64,000 nt of DNA from UBA8949 sp942493365 (GTDB lineage: Bacteria; Bacillota; Clostridia; Saccharofermentanales; UBA5734): assembly GCA_942493365.1 (NCBI GenBank), contig OW818697.1, positions 558,001 to 622,000 of the forward strand, given 5' to 3'. Under the pieces are notes generated by a model. The model saw only the letters and a program-made list of their open reading frames with translations. It searched no databases and was not told the origin of the DNA. Below, in pieces: positions 15,848-24,687 of the stretch; the stretch's first letter is position 1; each line of letters opens with the position of its first letter. Position numbers and translations under genes: made by a program.

Positions 15848-16519
15848 ATGGGCCAGAAGGTAAATCCACATGGACTTCGCGTTGGCGTAATCAAAGACTG
15901 GGATACCCGTTGGTACGCCGACAAGAAAGATTTCAGCAAATATCTCGTTGAGGACAAGAAAATCCGCGACTTTGTCAAAACCGAGTTTTTCAAGGCTGGT
16001 GTTTCACGCATCGAAATTGAGCGCAAGGGCGACGACAAAACGCTGGTTGCCATCACCACAGGCAAGCCGGGTATCATCATCGGCCGCCAGGGTGCCGGCA
16101 TCGAAGACCTCAAGAAGAAACTGACCGCGATGTTCAAGCGCAATTTCTTCATCAACATCAACGAGATCAAATCAGTCGACACCGAAGCGCAACTGGTGGC
16201 CGAAAACATCGCCAAGCAGCTGGAAGAGCGCGTCTCTTTCCGCCGCGCCATGAAACAAACCATGGGCCGCGCCATGAAGAGCGGTGCCAAGGGCATCAAG
16301 ACCATGGTCAGCGGTCGTCTCGGCGGCGCCGAAATCGCGCGTGTCGAACACTATCATGAAGGAACGATCCCGCTGCAGACCCTGCGTGCGGATATCGACT
16401 ACGGCTTTGCTGAAGCCAAGACCACCTACGGCCGCATCGGCGTCAAGGTCTGGATTTACAAGGGCGAGATTTTCCCCGCTCCCCGCAAGGTCAAAATACC
16501 GGAAGGAGGCGAAGCCTGA
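15848..16519 (+). CDS. rpsC: Ribosomal protein S3
   Basis: Small-subunit protein S3, 223 residues, at the mRNA entry site with helicase-assisting residues. MGQKVNPHGLRVGVIKDWDT opens it, the KH domain has KPGIIIGRQGAGIEDLKKKL and the C-terminal domain has VSGRLGGAEIARVEHYHEG. AAGGAGGG precedes the start. Its TGA shares a base with the rplP start (TGATG). Confidence 0.98.
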   Translation: MGQKVNPHGLRVGVIKDWDTRWYADKKDFSKYLVEDKKIRDFVKTEFFKAGVSRIEIERKGDDKTLVAITTGKPGIIIGRQGAGIEDLKKKLTAMFKRNFFININEIKSVDTEAQLVAENIAKQLEERVSFRRAMKQTMGRAMKSGAKGIKTMVSGRLGGAEIARVEHYHEGTIPLQTLRADIDYGFAEAKTTYGRIGVKVWIYKGEIFPAPRKVKIPEGGEA

Positions 16520-16953
16520 TGCTGCTTCCGAAGCGTGTCAAATACAGAAAACAGCACCGCGGTCGTATGACTGGCAAAGCCACCCGCGGCAACTTCGTCA
16601 GCAATGGCGAGTACGGTTTGCAGGCCCTCGAGCCCGTCTGGATCACCAGCAATCAGATCGAAGCCGCTCGTATTGCCATCAACCGCTTCATCAAGCGCGG
16701 CGGCCAGGTCTGGATCAAGATTTTCCCGGACAAGCCCGTCACGTCCAAACCTGCTGAAACCCGAATGGGTTCCGGCAAAGGCTCCCCGGAATACTGGGTT
16801 GCCGTCGTCAAGCCAGGCCGCGTCCTCTTTGAGATCGCCGGCGTATCGCTTGAAGACGCCAAAGAAGCCATGCGTCTTGCCGCGCACAAACTGCCCTGCA
16901 AGACCAAGTTTATCGTTCGCGAGGAAGAAGGTGACGCTCATGAAGAAGCTTGA
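16519..16953 (+). CDS. rplP: Ribosomal protein L16
   Basis: Large-subunit protein L16, 144 residues, contacting A-site tRNA. LPKRVKYRKQHRGRMTGKA at the start, RIAINRFIKRGGQVWIKIFP and ETRMGSGKGSPEYWVAVVKP are diagnostic. Translation is coupled to rpsC upstream and overlaps rpmC by 14 bases downstream. Confidence 0.98.
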   Translation: MLLPKRVKYRKQHRGRMTGKATRGNFVSNGEYGLQALEPVWITSNQIEAARIAINRFIKRGGQVWIKIFPDKPVTSKPAETRMGSGKGSPEYWVAVVKPGRVLFEIAGVSLEDAKEAMRLAAHKLPCKTKFIVREEEGDAHEEA

Positions 16954-17152
16954 AAAAGCCGAAATCCGCAAGAAGACGGTTTCAGAACTTAACGACGAGC
17001 TCGTCGCCCTTAAAGAAGAACTATTCAAGCTCAGATTCCAGCACGCCACCAACCAGCTTGAGAACCCGCAGAAGCTTGTCAGCGTTCGCCGCGACATCGC
17101 CTGCGTCAAGACGGTTTTACGTGAACGTGAGCTTCAAGGCATCAAAGAGTAA
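16940..17152 (+). CDS. rpmC: Ribosomal protein L29
   Basis: Small two-helix protein at the exit tunnel, 70 residues. KKTVSELNDELVALKEELFK and LRFQHATNQLENPQKLVSVR, then RDIACVKTVLRER, are typical. The ATG at 16940 lies inside the end of rplP; a GTG at 16931 in the same frame is an alternative that would add three residues and sits nearer the GAGGAAGAAG site. Confidence 0.95.
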   Translation: MKKLEKAEIRKKTVSELNDELVALKEELFKLRFQHATNQLENPQKLVSVRRDIACVKTVLRERELQGIKE

Positions 17153-17166
17153 AGGAGGAACATGCC

Positions 17167-17427
17167 ATGAGTGATGACAGAAATCTCAGAAAAACCCGCG
17201 TCGGTCTGGTCGTTAGCGACAAGATGGACAAAACAATCGTTGTGGCTGTCACGGAGCATGTCCGCCACCCGCTTTACAAAAAGATAATGAAGCGGACCTA
17301 CAAGCTGAAAGCTCACGACGAAAATAACGAAAGCAAACCCGGTGACAAAGTCAGAGTGATGGAAACCCGTCCGATCAGCAAAGATAAGCGCTGGCGCCTG
17401 GTGGAAATTATTGAAAAGGCGAAATAA
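17167..17427 (+). CDS. rpsQ: Ribosomal protein S17
   Basis: Small-subunit primary-binding protein of 86 residues. RKTRVGLVVSDKMDKTIVVA and the family segment KAHDENNESKPGDKVRVMET identify it. AAAGGAGG precedes the start by a few bases. Normal length. Confidence 0.98.
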   Translation: MSDDRNLRKTRVGLVVSDKMDKTIVVAVTEHVRHPLYKKIMKRTYKLKAHDENNESKPGDKVRVMETRPISKDKRWRLVEIIEKAK

Positions 17428-17460
17428 CGCTGCTGTCGGTTTACGGGAAGGAGGAAGACT

Positions 17461-17829
17461 ATGATCCAGGTACAAACCATCCTGAAGTCCGCTGATAATT
17501 CGGGGGCCAAGGAATTGATGTGCATCAAGGTACTCGGCGGTTCGTGGCGCAAGTTCGCCAACATTGGCGACGTCATCGTCTGCTCGGTCAGAGAGGCCGC
17601 GCCGGGCAGTGCCGTCAAAAAAGGTGAAGTTGTCAAGGCCGTTATCGTCAGATCCAAAAAGGGTGTCCGCCGTACGGACGGCTCCTACATCAAATTTGAC
17701 GAGAATGCTGCCGTATTGATCAAAGAAGATAAGAATCCGCGCGGTACCCGCATCTTCGGGCCGATCGCCAGAGAACTCAGAGACAAGGATTATATGAAAA
17801 TCCTGTCGCTGGCTCCAGAGGTTCTGTAA
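17461..17829 (+). CDS. rplN: Ribosomal protein L14
   Basis: Large-subunit protein L14, 122 residues, at the subunit interface. MIQVQTILKSADNSGAKELM opens it and RRTDGSYIKFDENAAVLIKE and GTRIFGPIARELR follow, all standard. A GGAAGGAGG site precedes the start. Full length. Confidence 0.98.
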   Translation: MIQVQTILKSADNSGAKELMCIKVLGGSWRKFANIGDVIVCSVREAAPGSAVKKGEVVKAVIVRSKKGVRRTDGSYIKFDENAAVLIKEDKNPRGTRIFGPIARELRDKDYMKILSLAPEVL

Positions 17830-17844
17830 GGAGGGATAGGCGCG

Positions 17845-18183
17845 ATGTCAAAAGTACACGTTAAAAAAGATGATAATGTCTACGTTCTGACGGGAAAAGA
17901 CGCTGGCAAAACCGGCAAAGTCCTTCAGGTGATCGCCGATGACGCAAGGGTTATCGTTGAGCATGTGAACATGTCAGTCAAACACAAGAAGCCACGCGGA
18001 CGTAATCAGCAGGGCGGTATCATTCATCAGGAGTCCGCGATCTCCAGCTCCAATGTCATGCTGGTTTGCGCCAAGTGCAAACGTCCCAGCAAGAGCGGCT
18101 GCAGAGTCGAGAACGGCAACAAGGTCCGCTATTGCAAAGCCTGCGGCGAGACCATCGATGTCGTCCGCGCGCTCAAGCAGTGA
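17845..18183 (+). CDS. rplX: Ribosomal protein L24 with zinc-type C-terminus
   Basis: Assembly-initiating protein L24, 112 residues. The KOW motif reads VYVLTGKDAGKTGKVLQVIA. The C-terminal part keeps two CxxC pairs (CAKC, then CKAC about 24 residues later), pointing to a bound zinc ion. With S14, S4 and L36 this shows the cysteine-containing set of ribosomal proteins. Confidence 0.97.
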   Translation: MSKVHVKKDDNVYVLTGKDAGKTGKVLQVIADDARVIVEHVNMSVKHKKPRGRNQQGGIIHQESAISSSNVMLVCAKCKRPSKSGCRVENGNKVRYCKACGETIDVVRALKQ

Positions 18184-18208
18184 CGGCGGCAAGGGAGGTA
18201 GGAGAACC

Positions 18209-18748
18209 ATGTCAAGACTGAAAGACAAATTCAACAACGAGGTCAAACCTGCTATGCAGCAGGCCTTTAGCTACAAGTCGGTGATGCAGATTCCGCGACT
18301 GGAAAAAATCGTGCTCAACATGGGCGTCGGCGAAGTCAAGGACAACCCGAAAGCCATCGAGAACGCGGCGCGCGACATGAGCATCATTGCCGGCCAGAAA
18401 GCCGTCATCACCAAAGCCAAAAAGTCGGTCTCGGCTTTCAAGCTGCGTGAAGGCATGAACATTGGCTGCAAGGTCACCCTGCGCGGCGAGAAGATGTATG
18501 AATTCCTCGACAAATTCATCAGCATCGCACTGCCGCGCGTTCGCGACTTTCGCGGCATCAACCCCAACTCTTTCGACGGCCACGGCAACTATGCCATGGG
18601 CGCCAAAGAACAGCTCATTTTCCCGGAAATCGATTACGATAAAATCGACAAAATCCGCGGGATGGATATCATTATCGTGACGACGGCAAACACCGACGAA
18701 GAGGCTCGTGAGCTTCTGAAGTTGCTCGGTATGCCGTTCAGCAAGTAA
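18209..18748 (+). CDS. rplE: Ribosomal protein L5
   Basis: 5S-rRNA-binding protein L5, 179 residues. QIPRLEKIVLNMGVGEVKDN and the loop PRVRDFRGINPNSFDGHGNY are diagnostic. The frame is open upstream to 18053, but the ATG at 18209 has AAGGGAGGTAGGAG in front and gives the family N-terminus (MSRLKDKF). Normal length. Confidence 0.98.
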   Translation: MSRLKDKFNNEVKPAMQQAFSYKSVMQIPRLEKIVLNMGVGEVKDNPKAIENAARDMSIIAGQKAVITKAKKSVSAFKLREGMNIGCKVTLRGEKMYEFLDKFISIALPRVRDFRGINPNSFDGHGNYAMGAKEQLIFPEIDYDKIDKIRGMDIIIVTTANTDEEARELLKLLGMPFSK

Positions 18749-18764
18749 GCGGGAGGAACGGGAA

Positions 18765-18950
18765 ATGGCTAAAAAGTCAATGATTCTCAAACAGCAAAAA
18801 GTGCCGAAGTACAGCACGCGTGGCTATAGCCGCTGTCAGCTGTGCGGTCGGCCTCACTCAGTTCTTCGGAAATACGGCATCTGCCGTTTGTGCTTCAGGG
18901 AACTGGCCTACAAGGGACAAATCCCCGGCGTTCGCAAGGCGAGCTGGTAA
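18765..18950 (+). CDS. rpsN: Ribosomal protein S14, zinc-binding type (type Z)
   Basis: Small S14 of 61 residues with the zinc ligands in CQLCGRPHSVLRKYGICRLC, the short C+ form usual in Gram-positive bacteria. The following RELAYKGQIPGVRKASW is the family end. It sits between rplE and rpsH as usual in the spc operon. Confidence 0.98.
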   Translation: MAKKSMILKQQKVPKYSTRGYSRCQLCGRPHSVLRKYGICRLCFRELAYKGQIPGVRKASW

Positions 18951-18977
18951 GCACGGCGACAGGAAGGAGGAAGTCAA

Positions 18978-19373
18978 ATGCAGATAACAGATTCAATCGC
19001 AGATATGCTCACCAGAATCCGTAATGCCGGTACCGCTGGACATCCGAACTGTGAAATACCAGCTTCGAACGTCAAGAAGGCCATCGCGCAGATTTTACTG
19101 GACGAAGGTTACATCAGCCGCGTCGAGAGCATCGCGGACGAAAAACAGGGCAAAATCAAGATCACTTTGAAGTATGCCGCCAAGAAACCGGTCATTTCCG
19201 GGATCAAGCGCATCTCGCGTCCTGGTCTGAGATGTTACGTTGATAGCGAAAACCTGCCGAAAGTACTCGGCGGCCTCGGTATTGCCATCGTCTCGACTTC
19301 ACACGGGATTATGACCGAGAAAAAAGCAAAAATTCAGGGCATCGGCGGCGAAGTGCTGGCCTATGTCTGGTAA
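18978..19373 (+). CDS. rpsH: Ribosomal protein S8
   Basis: Primary 16S-binding protein S8, 131 residues. DSIADMLTRIRNAGTAGHPN begins it and the signature VSTSHGIMTEKKAKIQGIGG ends the conserved part, giving VLAYVW at the terminus. In other bacteria S8 autoregulates this operon. GGAAGGAGG precedes the start. Confidence 0.98.
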   Translation: MQITDSIADMLTRIRNAGTAGHPNCEIPASNVKKAIAQILLDEGYISRVESIADEKQGKIKITLKYAAKKPVISGIKRISRPGLRCYVDSENLPKVLGGLGIAIVSTSHGIMTEKKAKIQGIGGEVLAYVW

Positions 19374-19393
19374 TTGATTAAACTCTGAAAAGG

Positions 19394-19412
19394 GCGAATC
19401 ACAAGGATTCGC
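19394..19412 (+). promoter_or_regulatory. Hairpin between rpsH and rplF
   Basis: GCGAATC (19394-19400) pairs perfectly with GATTCGC (19406-19412) around a 5-base loop, in the only spacer of about 70 bases within this part of the cluster. No U-tract follows, so it is more likely an RNA processing or protein-binding structure than a terminator. Confidence 0.4.
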
Positions 19413-19442
19413 TCATAATCTCAAGAGCAGGAGGAATGGACA

Positions 19443-20000
19443 ATGTCCAGAATCGGAAAAATGCCGATCGAGATCCCAGCCGGGGTCGAGGTCAAACTCG
19501 ATGGCAATGTCGTCACCGTCAAGTCCGGCCAGAAAACGCTGACCCAGACCGTGCACAGCGACATGAAAATCAACATCGAAGCCAAGACCATCACAGTCAG
19601 CCGCCCCAGCGAGGAAAAGCAGCACAAAGCGCTGCATGGCCTGACCCGTTCACTGATCAACAACATGGTGGTTGGTGTGTCCCAGGGCTTCACCAAAAAC
19701 CTCGACATCAATGGTGTCGGTTACAAAGCCACCAAACAGGGCAACAAACTGGTGCTCAACCTGGGATATTCCCATCCGATCGAAGTCATCGAGCCGGACG
19801 GCATCACCTTGGAAGTTCCCGCTCCCAACAAAGTCATTGTCAAGGGAGCTGACAAACAGCTGGTCGGCGAAATCGCCGCCAAGATCCGCTCCTACCGTCT
19901 GCCGGATGCTTACAAGGGCAAGGGCGTCAAGTACGACTTTGAAGTCCTGAAGCTCAAAGAAGGCAAGACCGGTGCCAAAGGCGCCAAGGGCAAAAAATAG
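19443..20000 (+). CDS. rplF: Ribosomal protein L6
   Basis: Large-subunit protein L6, 185 residues, near the factor-binding centre. MSRIGKMPIEIPAGVEVKLD starts it and the C-terminal signature PDAYKGKGVKYDFEV is present. The last dozen residues are a Lys/Gly-rich tail somewhat longer than usual. GGAGG precedes the start. Confidence 0.98.
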   Translation: MSRIGKMPIEIPAGVEVKLDGNVVTVKSGQKTLTQTVHSDMKINIEAKTITVSRPSEEKQHKALHGLTRSLINNMVVGVSQGFTKNLDINGVGYKATKQGNKLVLNLGYSHPIEVIEPDGITLEVPAPNKVIVKGADKQLVGEIAAKIRSYRLPDAYKGKGVKYDFEVLKLKEGKTGAKGAKGKK

Positions 20001-20017
20001 AGAAAGGGTGAGACGAT

Positions 20018-20386
20018 ATGATCAACAAGACTTGCAAAAATGAAGTACGTAAAAGAAAACATCTCCGTGTCCGCAAGAAGATCAGCGGCACACCTGAGCG
20101 TCCGAGACTTTGTGTTTACAGAAGCCTCTCGCACATCTATGCCCAGGTGATCGATGACAAAAGCGGCAGTACCTTGGTCAGCGCTTCAACGCTGGACAAG
20201 GAAATTAAAGAAAAAGTTAGTTTTGGCGGTAACATCGAGAGCGCGGCAGAGGTTGGCAAACTGGTCGCTGCGCGCGCGCTGGCCAAAGGTATCGATACCG
20301 TTGTGTTTGATCGCGGCGGTTACATCTACCACGGCCGGATCGCGGCGCTGGCAACAGCTGCCCGTGAAGCCGGACTGAATTTCTAA
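20018..20386 (+). CDS. rplR: Ribosomal protein L18
   Basis: 5S-rRNA-binding protein L18, 122 residues. RVRKKISGTPERPRLCVYRS and FDRGGYIYHGRIAALATAAR are diagnostic, ending EAGLNF as expected. Start spacing to rplF is 17 bases. Confidence 0.98.
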   Translation: MINKTCKNEVRKRKHLRVRKKISGTPERPRLCVYRSLSHIYAQVIDDKSGSTLVSASTLDKEIKEKVSFGGNIESAAEVGKLVAARALAKGIDTVVFDRGGYIYHGRIAALATAAREAGLNF

Positions 20387-20402
20387 GCAGGGAGGAAAAG
20401 TC

Positions 20403-20897
20403 ATGCGCATCGATCCGAACACACTCGATTTAAAAGAGAAAGTTATCCATATCGGCCGTGTTTCCAAGACCGTCAAGGGTGGCCGTAACTTCCGCTTTGC
20501 CGCGCTGGTCATCGTCGGCGACGAAGCCGGCCATGTCGGCAAGGGGCTTGGCAAGGCCGCTGAAATTCCCGATGCCATCCGCAAGGGTATTGAAGATGCC
20601 AAAAAGAATCTCATCGAGATTCCGCTCAAGGACAGCACGATCCCACACGAAACCATCGGCAAATTCGGCGCAGGCCGCGTGCTGCTGAAACCGGCCGGTG
20701 CCGGTACCGGCGTCATCGCCGGCGGCCCTGTCCGTGCCGTTCTCGAACTTGCGGGCGTCAAGGATATCCGTACCAAGTCGCTCGGCACCAATAATCCGAA
20801 CAACATGGTCAACGCGACCCTTGAAGGTCTGAAAAGCCTGAAATCGCTTGAACAGGTTGCCCGACTCCGCGGAAAACCCGTGGCAGAAATTCTGTAA
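20403..20897 (+). CDS. rpsE: Ribosomal protein S5
   Basis: Small-subunit fidelity protein S5, 164 residues. It shows KEKVIHIGRVSKTVKGGRNF, the double-stranded RNA-binding segment RFAALVIVGDEAGHVGKGLG, and LLKPAGAGTGVIAGGPVRAV. The N-terminal spectinomycin loop appears standard. CAGGGAGG precedes the start. Confidence 0.98.
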   Translation: MRIDPNTLDLKEKVIHIGRVSKTVKGGRNFRFAALVIVGDEAGHVGKGLGKAAEIPDAIRKGIEDAKKNLIEIPLKDSTIPHETIGKFGAGRVLLKPAGAGTGVIAGGPVRAVLELAGVKDIRTKSLGTNNPNNMVNATLEGLKSLKSLEQVARLRGKPVAEIL

Positions 20898-20911
20898 GAG
20901 GGGGCATACAA

Positions 20912-21091
20912 ATGACTAAAGTAATCGTTACGCAAATCAAGAGCATCAACAGTGCCAACAAAAACCACATTGCCACCATCCAGGCCCTCGGTCTGCACAA
21001 GATCGGCCAGGCTGTCGAGCATGAGGCAACACCCACCATTATGGGCATGGTTCGCCGGGTCGCGCACCTGGTCCGCTGTGAAGAAGCTTAA
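20912..21091 (+). CDS. rpmD: Ribosomal protein L30
   Basis: Small large-subunit protein of 59 residues. It reads MTKVIVTQIKSINSANKNH, then the signature TIQALGLHKIGQAVEHEATP and MGMVRRVAHLV. A GAGGGGG site lies 9 bases before the ATG, and the stop is 15 bases before rplO. Position between rpsE and rplO is canonical. Confidence 0.96.
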   Translation: MTKVIVTQIKSINSANKNHIATIQALGLHKIGQAVEHEATPTIMGMVRRVAHLVRCEEA

Positions 21092-21106
21092 GGAGGGGTC
21101 CAGAAC

Positions 21107-21556
21107 ATGAAACTCAATGAACTCAAAGCATCACCAGGAGCCCGCCAGGAAGCGTACCGCAAGGGACGCGGCGTCGGATCGGGCAATGGTAAAACCGCGG
21201 GACGCGGCCACAAAGGCCAGAATTCCCGCGCCGGCGGCGGCGTCCGTCCCGGTTTTGAAGGCGGCCAGATGCCGATTTACCGCCGACTGCCGAAACGCGG
21301 CTTCAACAACAAACGTTTCGCATTGCACTACGTCGAGATCAATGTCGGCGACCTCGAGCGCTTCGACAACGGTGCAGTCATTGACGCGGAAGTCCTCAAA
21401 GCTTCTGGCGTCATCACCCTGCCCAAGGTCAACGACGGCATCAAATTTCTGGGTAACGGCGAACTGACCAAGAAACTGACGGTAAAAGCCAACGGTTTCA
21501 CAGCCAGCGCCAAAGAGAAAATCGAAAAGGCTGGGGGCTCGGCCGAGGAGGTTTAA
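21107..21556 (+). CDS. rplO: Ribosomal protein L15
   Basis: Large-subunit protein L15, 149 residues. MKLNELKASPGARQEAYRKG starts it, followed by the Gly/Arg-rich GRGVGSGNGKTAGRGHKGQN stretch and FEGGQMPIYRRLPKRGFNN. AAGGAGGGG precedes the start. It ends two bases before secY. Confidence 0.98.
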   Translation: MKLNELKASPGARQEAYRKGRGVGSGNGKTAGRGHKGQNSRAGGGVRPGFEGGQMPIYRRLPKRGFNNKRFALHYVEINVGDLERFDNGAVIDAEVLKASGVITLPKVNDGIKFLGNGELTKKLTVKANGFTASAKEKIEKAGGSAEEV

Positions 21557-21558
21557 GC

Positions 21559-22851
21559 ATGTCCGGAATGATCGATACCATCAAAAACGCATTCAGAATC
21601 CCGGACCTTCGCAAGAAGATACTGTTTACGTTGTTCATGCTGGTTATTTACCGGATCGGTATCGCTATACCGGTTCCTGGTATTGACCCGGGCGCGTTTA
21701 CAGATTTGATCAAAGGATTGGGACAGATTGCCAGCGTCCTCGACATCTTTTCCGGCGGTGGCCTGACACAGGTCTCGCTGTTCTCGATGGGCATTACGCC
21801 GTACGTTAACGCCTCCATCATCATGCAGCTGCTGACCATCGCCATCCCGGCGCTGGAACGTCTGCAAAAAGAGGGCGATACCGGCCGCAAAAAGATCCAG
21901 AAGTACGTTCGCTATCTGACCATCGGCCTCTCGCTGCTGCAGGCTGGAGCTTACTGGTACGCCACGAAAGGCGCCAGCACTTCTTCGCTGCCGGCCTTCC
22001 TGAGCGCCATTCTGATCATCATCAGCTTCACCGCCGGTACAGCCTTCATCATGTGGATCGGCGAACAAATCAACGAATCAGGTATCGGCAACGGTATCTC
22101 GATGATTATCTTTGCGGGCATCGTTGCCCGCGGTCCGCAGGCGATTGAAACATTATTCAGCTACGCCACTGGCTGGACGAGCGATAAAAACATTTTGGTG
22201 GCCATTTTCGCCACGATTGCCGTCATAGCTGTCTTTGTCGCCATCGTGGCCTTGGTTGTCTTTGTGCAGCAGGCCGAACGGCGGATTCCGATCCAGTATG
22301 CCAAGAAGGTGGTCGGCCGCAAGATGTATGGCGGCCAAAGCACCTATCTGCCGATCAAGGTCAACCAAGCCGGCGTTATCCCCGTCATCTTCGCCATGTC
22401 GATCGTCTCTTTGCCGTCGATGATTGTCGGACTGACCGGTGCCACGGGACCTGTTGCGGACTTCTTTGTCAACTTCTCGAGCAATCCGTTCTACTATGTA
22501 TTTTATGGCCTGCTGATCATAGGCTTCACCTTCTTCTATGCGATGGTGCAGTTCAACCCGATCGAAGTTGCCAACAATCTGCAGAAGAACGGCGGCTTCA
22601 TCCCCGGTTACCGCCCCGGCCGCGGCACGGCCGAATTCATCCAAAAGACCTCACGCCGTCTGAACTGGTTCGACGCGCTGTTCCTGGTCATCATCGTTCT
22701 GTTCCCGATCCTGATGGGCGGCCTGACCAACAGCCCCGGCCTCTGGTTCGGCGGAACAGCCATTCTGATCATGGTCGGCGTGGCCATCGATCTGGTCAAC
22801 CAGATCGAATCACAAATGGTCATGCGGCATTACAAAGGCTTTCTTGACTGA
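21559..22851 (+). CDS. secY: Protein translocase subunit SecY
   Basis: Channel-forming subunit of the Sec translocon, 430 residues with ten predicted membrane helices. FMLVIYRIGIAIPVPGIDPG marks helix 1, SLFSMGITPYVNASIIMQLL the plug/helix 2 region, and the cytoplasmic loop FIPGYRPGRGTAEFI the ribosome/SecA contact. GAGGAGG overlaps the rplO end. Position in the spc operon is canonical. Confidence 0.98.
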   Translation: MSGMIDTIKNAFRIPDLRKKILFTLFMLVIYRIGIAIPVPGIDPGAFTDLIKGLGQIASVLDIFSGGGLTQVSLFSMGITPYVNASIIMQLLTIAIPALERLQKEGDTGRKKIQKYVRYLTIGLSLLQAGAYWYATKGASTSSLPAFLSAILIIISFTAGTAFIMWIGEQINESGIGNGISMIIFAGIVARGPQAIETLFSYATGWTSDKNILVAIFATIAVIAVFVAIVALVVFVQQAERRIPIQYAKKVVGRKMYGGQSTYLPIKVNQAGVIPVIFAMSIVSLPSMIVGLTGATGPVADFFVNFSSNPFYYVFYGLLIIGFTFFYAMVQFNPIEVANNLQKNGGFIPGYRPGRGTAEFIQKTSRRLNWFDALFLVIIVLFPILMGGLTNSPGLWFGGTAILIMVGVAIDLVNQIESQMVMRHYKGFLD

Positions 22852-22872
22852 TCTGCCAAGGTTGAAACCGCG

Positions 22873-22902
22873 AGGGTATCCTGCTGTCTGGCAGGATACC
22901 CT
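22873..22902 (+). terminator. Strong hairpin between secY and adk
   Basis: AGGGTATCCTGC (22873-22884) pairs with GCAGGATACCCT (22891-22902), a perfect 12-base stem with a 6-base loop, followed by TTGTTCC. The poor U-tract suggests partial termination or processing rather than a full stop, since adk follows within 30 bases. Confidence 0.55.
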
Positions 22903-22929
22903 TGTTCCAATTTCAAGGAGGGAAATGAC

Positions 22930-23589
22930 ATGCAACTTGTTCTACTGGGCCCGCCAGGCTCCGGCAAAGGAACTCTGGCTGTTGACCTGATCCGGCTTTA
23001 CCATCTCCCCTACATTTCAACCGGTGACATTTTCCGCAAGAACATCAAAGAAAAAACGCCGCTGGGCAATCAGGCTGCCCAGTACCTCAGCAGCGGCGGT
23101 CTCGTCCCCGATGAGGTGACCATCGCCATGGTCGCCGACTATCTGGCGCAGCCAGCATGCGCGGTCGGCTTCATGCTCGATGGCTTCCCCCGCACCATCA
23201 ATCAGGCCGAAGCGCTGACGGCGATCCTGGAAACGATGAACAAGCCATTGTCCAAAGTGATCAACCTCGACGCCAGTCAGGAGACGATCCTGGTGCGCCT
23301 GGCCGGTCGCCGGGTCTGCTCAAAATGCAGCCGCGTCTACAATGTCAACACCATGCCGTCCAAGATCGAAGGGGTCTGCGACACCTGCGGCGGTCAGGTT
23401 ATTCAGCGCAACGATGACCATGTTGAAACCGTACTCAACCGACTGGAAACCTATCGATTGCAAACCGAACCGCTAATCGAATACTACAGCAAACTGGGCG
23501 TTCTGGTCACAATTGACAGTAACAAGAGCATTGAGCAAATTCTGCCCGCCGTCACCGCCCTGCTCGACCCCTTGAAAGCACAGGAATAA
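22930..23589 (+). CDS. adk: Adenylate kinase
   Basis: Converts AMP and ATP to two ADP in the cytoplasm; 219 residues. The P-loop is GPPGSGKGT (8-16), followed by YISTGDIFRKNI and the signature FMLDGFPRTINQAEAL. The LID domain carries two CxxC pairs (CSKC and CDTC), so it is the zinc-binding long form common in Gram-positives. AAGGAGGG precedes the start. Located between secY and map as in most Bacillota. Confidence 0.98.
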   Translation: MQLVLLGPPGSGKGTLAVDLIRLYHLPYISTGDIFRKNIKEKTPLGNQAAQYLSSGGLVPDEVTIAMVADYLAQPACAVGFMLDGFPRTINQAEALTAILETMNKPLSKVINLDASQETILVRLAGRRVCSKCSRVYNVNTMPSKIEGVCDTCGGQVIQRNDDHVETVLNRLETYRLQTEPLIEYYSKLGVLVTIDSNKSIEQILPAVTALLDPLKAQE

Positions 23590-23593
23590 TGCC

Positions 23594-24364
23594 ATGCTGC
23601 AGTTGAAATCATCTGCCGAAATCGCCCGCATCGCGGCGGCCGGCCAGATTGTCGCCGAAGTGCTGCAACTGCTGGGTCAAATGGTGCGCCCCGGCATCAC
23701 CACGATGGACCTGGACACCGCCGCCCACGACTACATCACCCGCGCCGGTGCCACCCCGTCCTTCCTTGGCTATGGGCAGCCACCCTTCCCGGCGTCGATT
23801 TGCGCTTCGATCGACGAGGAGATCGTGCACGGCATCCCCAGCCGCCGCCGGCTGCTCAAGGCGGGCTCGTTGATTTCGATTGATGTCGGTGCCTGCCTCG
23901 ACGGATTTCACGCCGACGCCGCCCGCACCTTTCCGATTGGCGCCATCGACGACGATCGTGCCAACCTGATGCGTGTCACTGAAGAATGCTTCTGGATGGC
24001 CCTGGACAAAGCCAAAGCCGGCGCCCGCCTGGGTGATCTGTCGGCAACCGTTCAACAGCACGCCGAAACGAATGGCTATGGCGTTGTCCGCGAACTGACC
24101 GGGCACGGCATCGGCCGCCAGCTGCACGAAGCACCCGATCTGCCCAACTACGGCAAGCCCGGCCACGGCATGCGCCTCGAAGTCGGCCTTGTCCTGGCCA
24201 TGGAGCCGATGATCAACCTCGGCACCCGCCGGATCGTGATGCTCGATGACGGCTGGACCATCGTCACAGCGGACAACAAGCCATCATCGCATTACGAGAA
24301 CACCTTTGCCATTACGGCAGACGGCCCGGTCATCCTGACCGCGATCGCGCAGGCAGCCCGATGA
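23594..24364 (+). CDS. map: Methionine aminopeptidase, type I
   Basis: Removes the initiator methionine from new proteins; 256 residues. Metal ligands are visible in SIDVGACLDGFHADAARTF (two Asp), GHGIGRQLHEAP (His), LAMEPM (Glu) and SHYENTFAIT (Glu). FPASICASIDEEIVHGIPS is the substrate-pocket segment. It starts four bases after adk and its stop overlaps the KOW gene start (ATGA). Confidence 0.98.
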   Translation: MLQLKSSAEIARIAAAGQIVAEVLQLLGQMVRPGITTMDLDTAAHDYITRAGATPSFLGYGQPPFPASICASIDEEIVHGIPSRRRLLKAGSLISIDVGACLDGFHADAARTFPIGAIDDDRANLMRVTEECFWMALDKAKAGARLGDLSATVQQHAETNGYGVVRELTGHGIGRQLHEAPDLPNYGKPGHGMRLEVGLVLAMEPMINLGTRRIVMLDDGWTIVTADNKPSSHYENTFAITADGPVILTAIAQAAR

Positions 24365-24687
24365 AGACGACTGTCCCCGCCGCCACCCTCAACGCCGGTC
24401 TCCTGCGCGGCGCGGTCGTCCGCTCGACCGCCGGCCATGACCGCGACGAGATCTTCGTCGTTCTCTCGGTTGAGAACGGATTTGCCCGCCTGGCGGACGG
24501 TGCCAATCGTCGACATGAAGCGCCCAAGAAAAAGCGGGTCACGCATGTCAAAAGACTGGGCTGTCTCCCAGACACCGCTGTACTTGACACCATCGAAGCA
24601 CTGGGCGACGCGGGGCAACGGAATGCCGCTCTACGCAAACTGCTCAAAGAACATATCACCACCCATCCTTTGAAGGAGGAACTCTGA
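24361..24687 (+). CDS. KOW-domain RNA-binding protein (L14e-like)
   Basis: Protein of 108 residues with a KOW/SH3-like beginning, LLRGAVVRSTAGHDRDEIFV, then VLSVENGFARLADG and a basic stretch EAPKKKRVTHVKRLG. This matches the small L14e/L6e-like proteins often found between map and infA in Bacillota; a ribosome- or RNA-associated role is inferred from the domain and place. It is coupled on both sides: ATGA with map, TGATG with infA. Confidence 0.8.
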   Translation: MKTTVPAATLNAGLLRGAVVRSTAGHDRDEIFVVLSVENGFARLADGANRRHEAPKKKRVTHVKRLGCLPDTAVLDTIEALGDAGQRNAALRKLLKEHITTHPLKEEL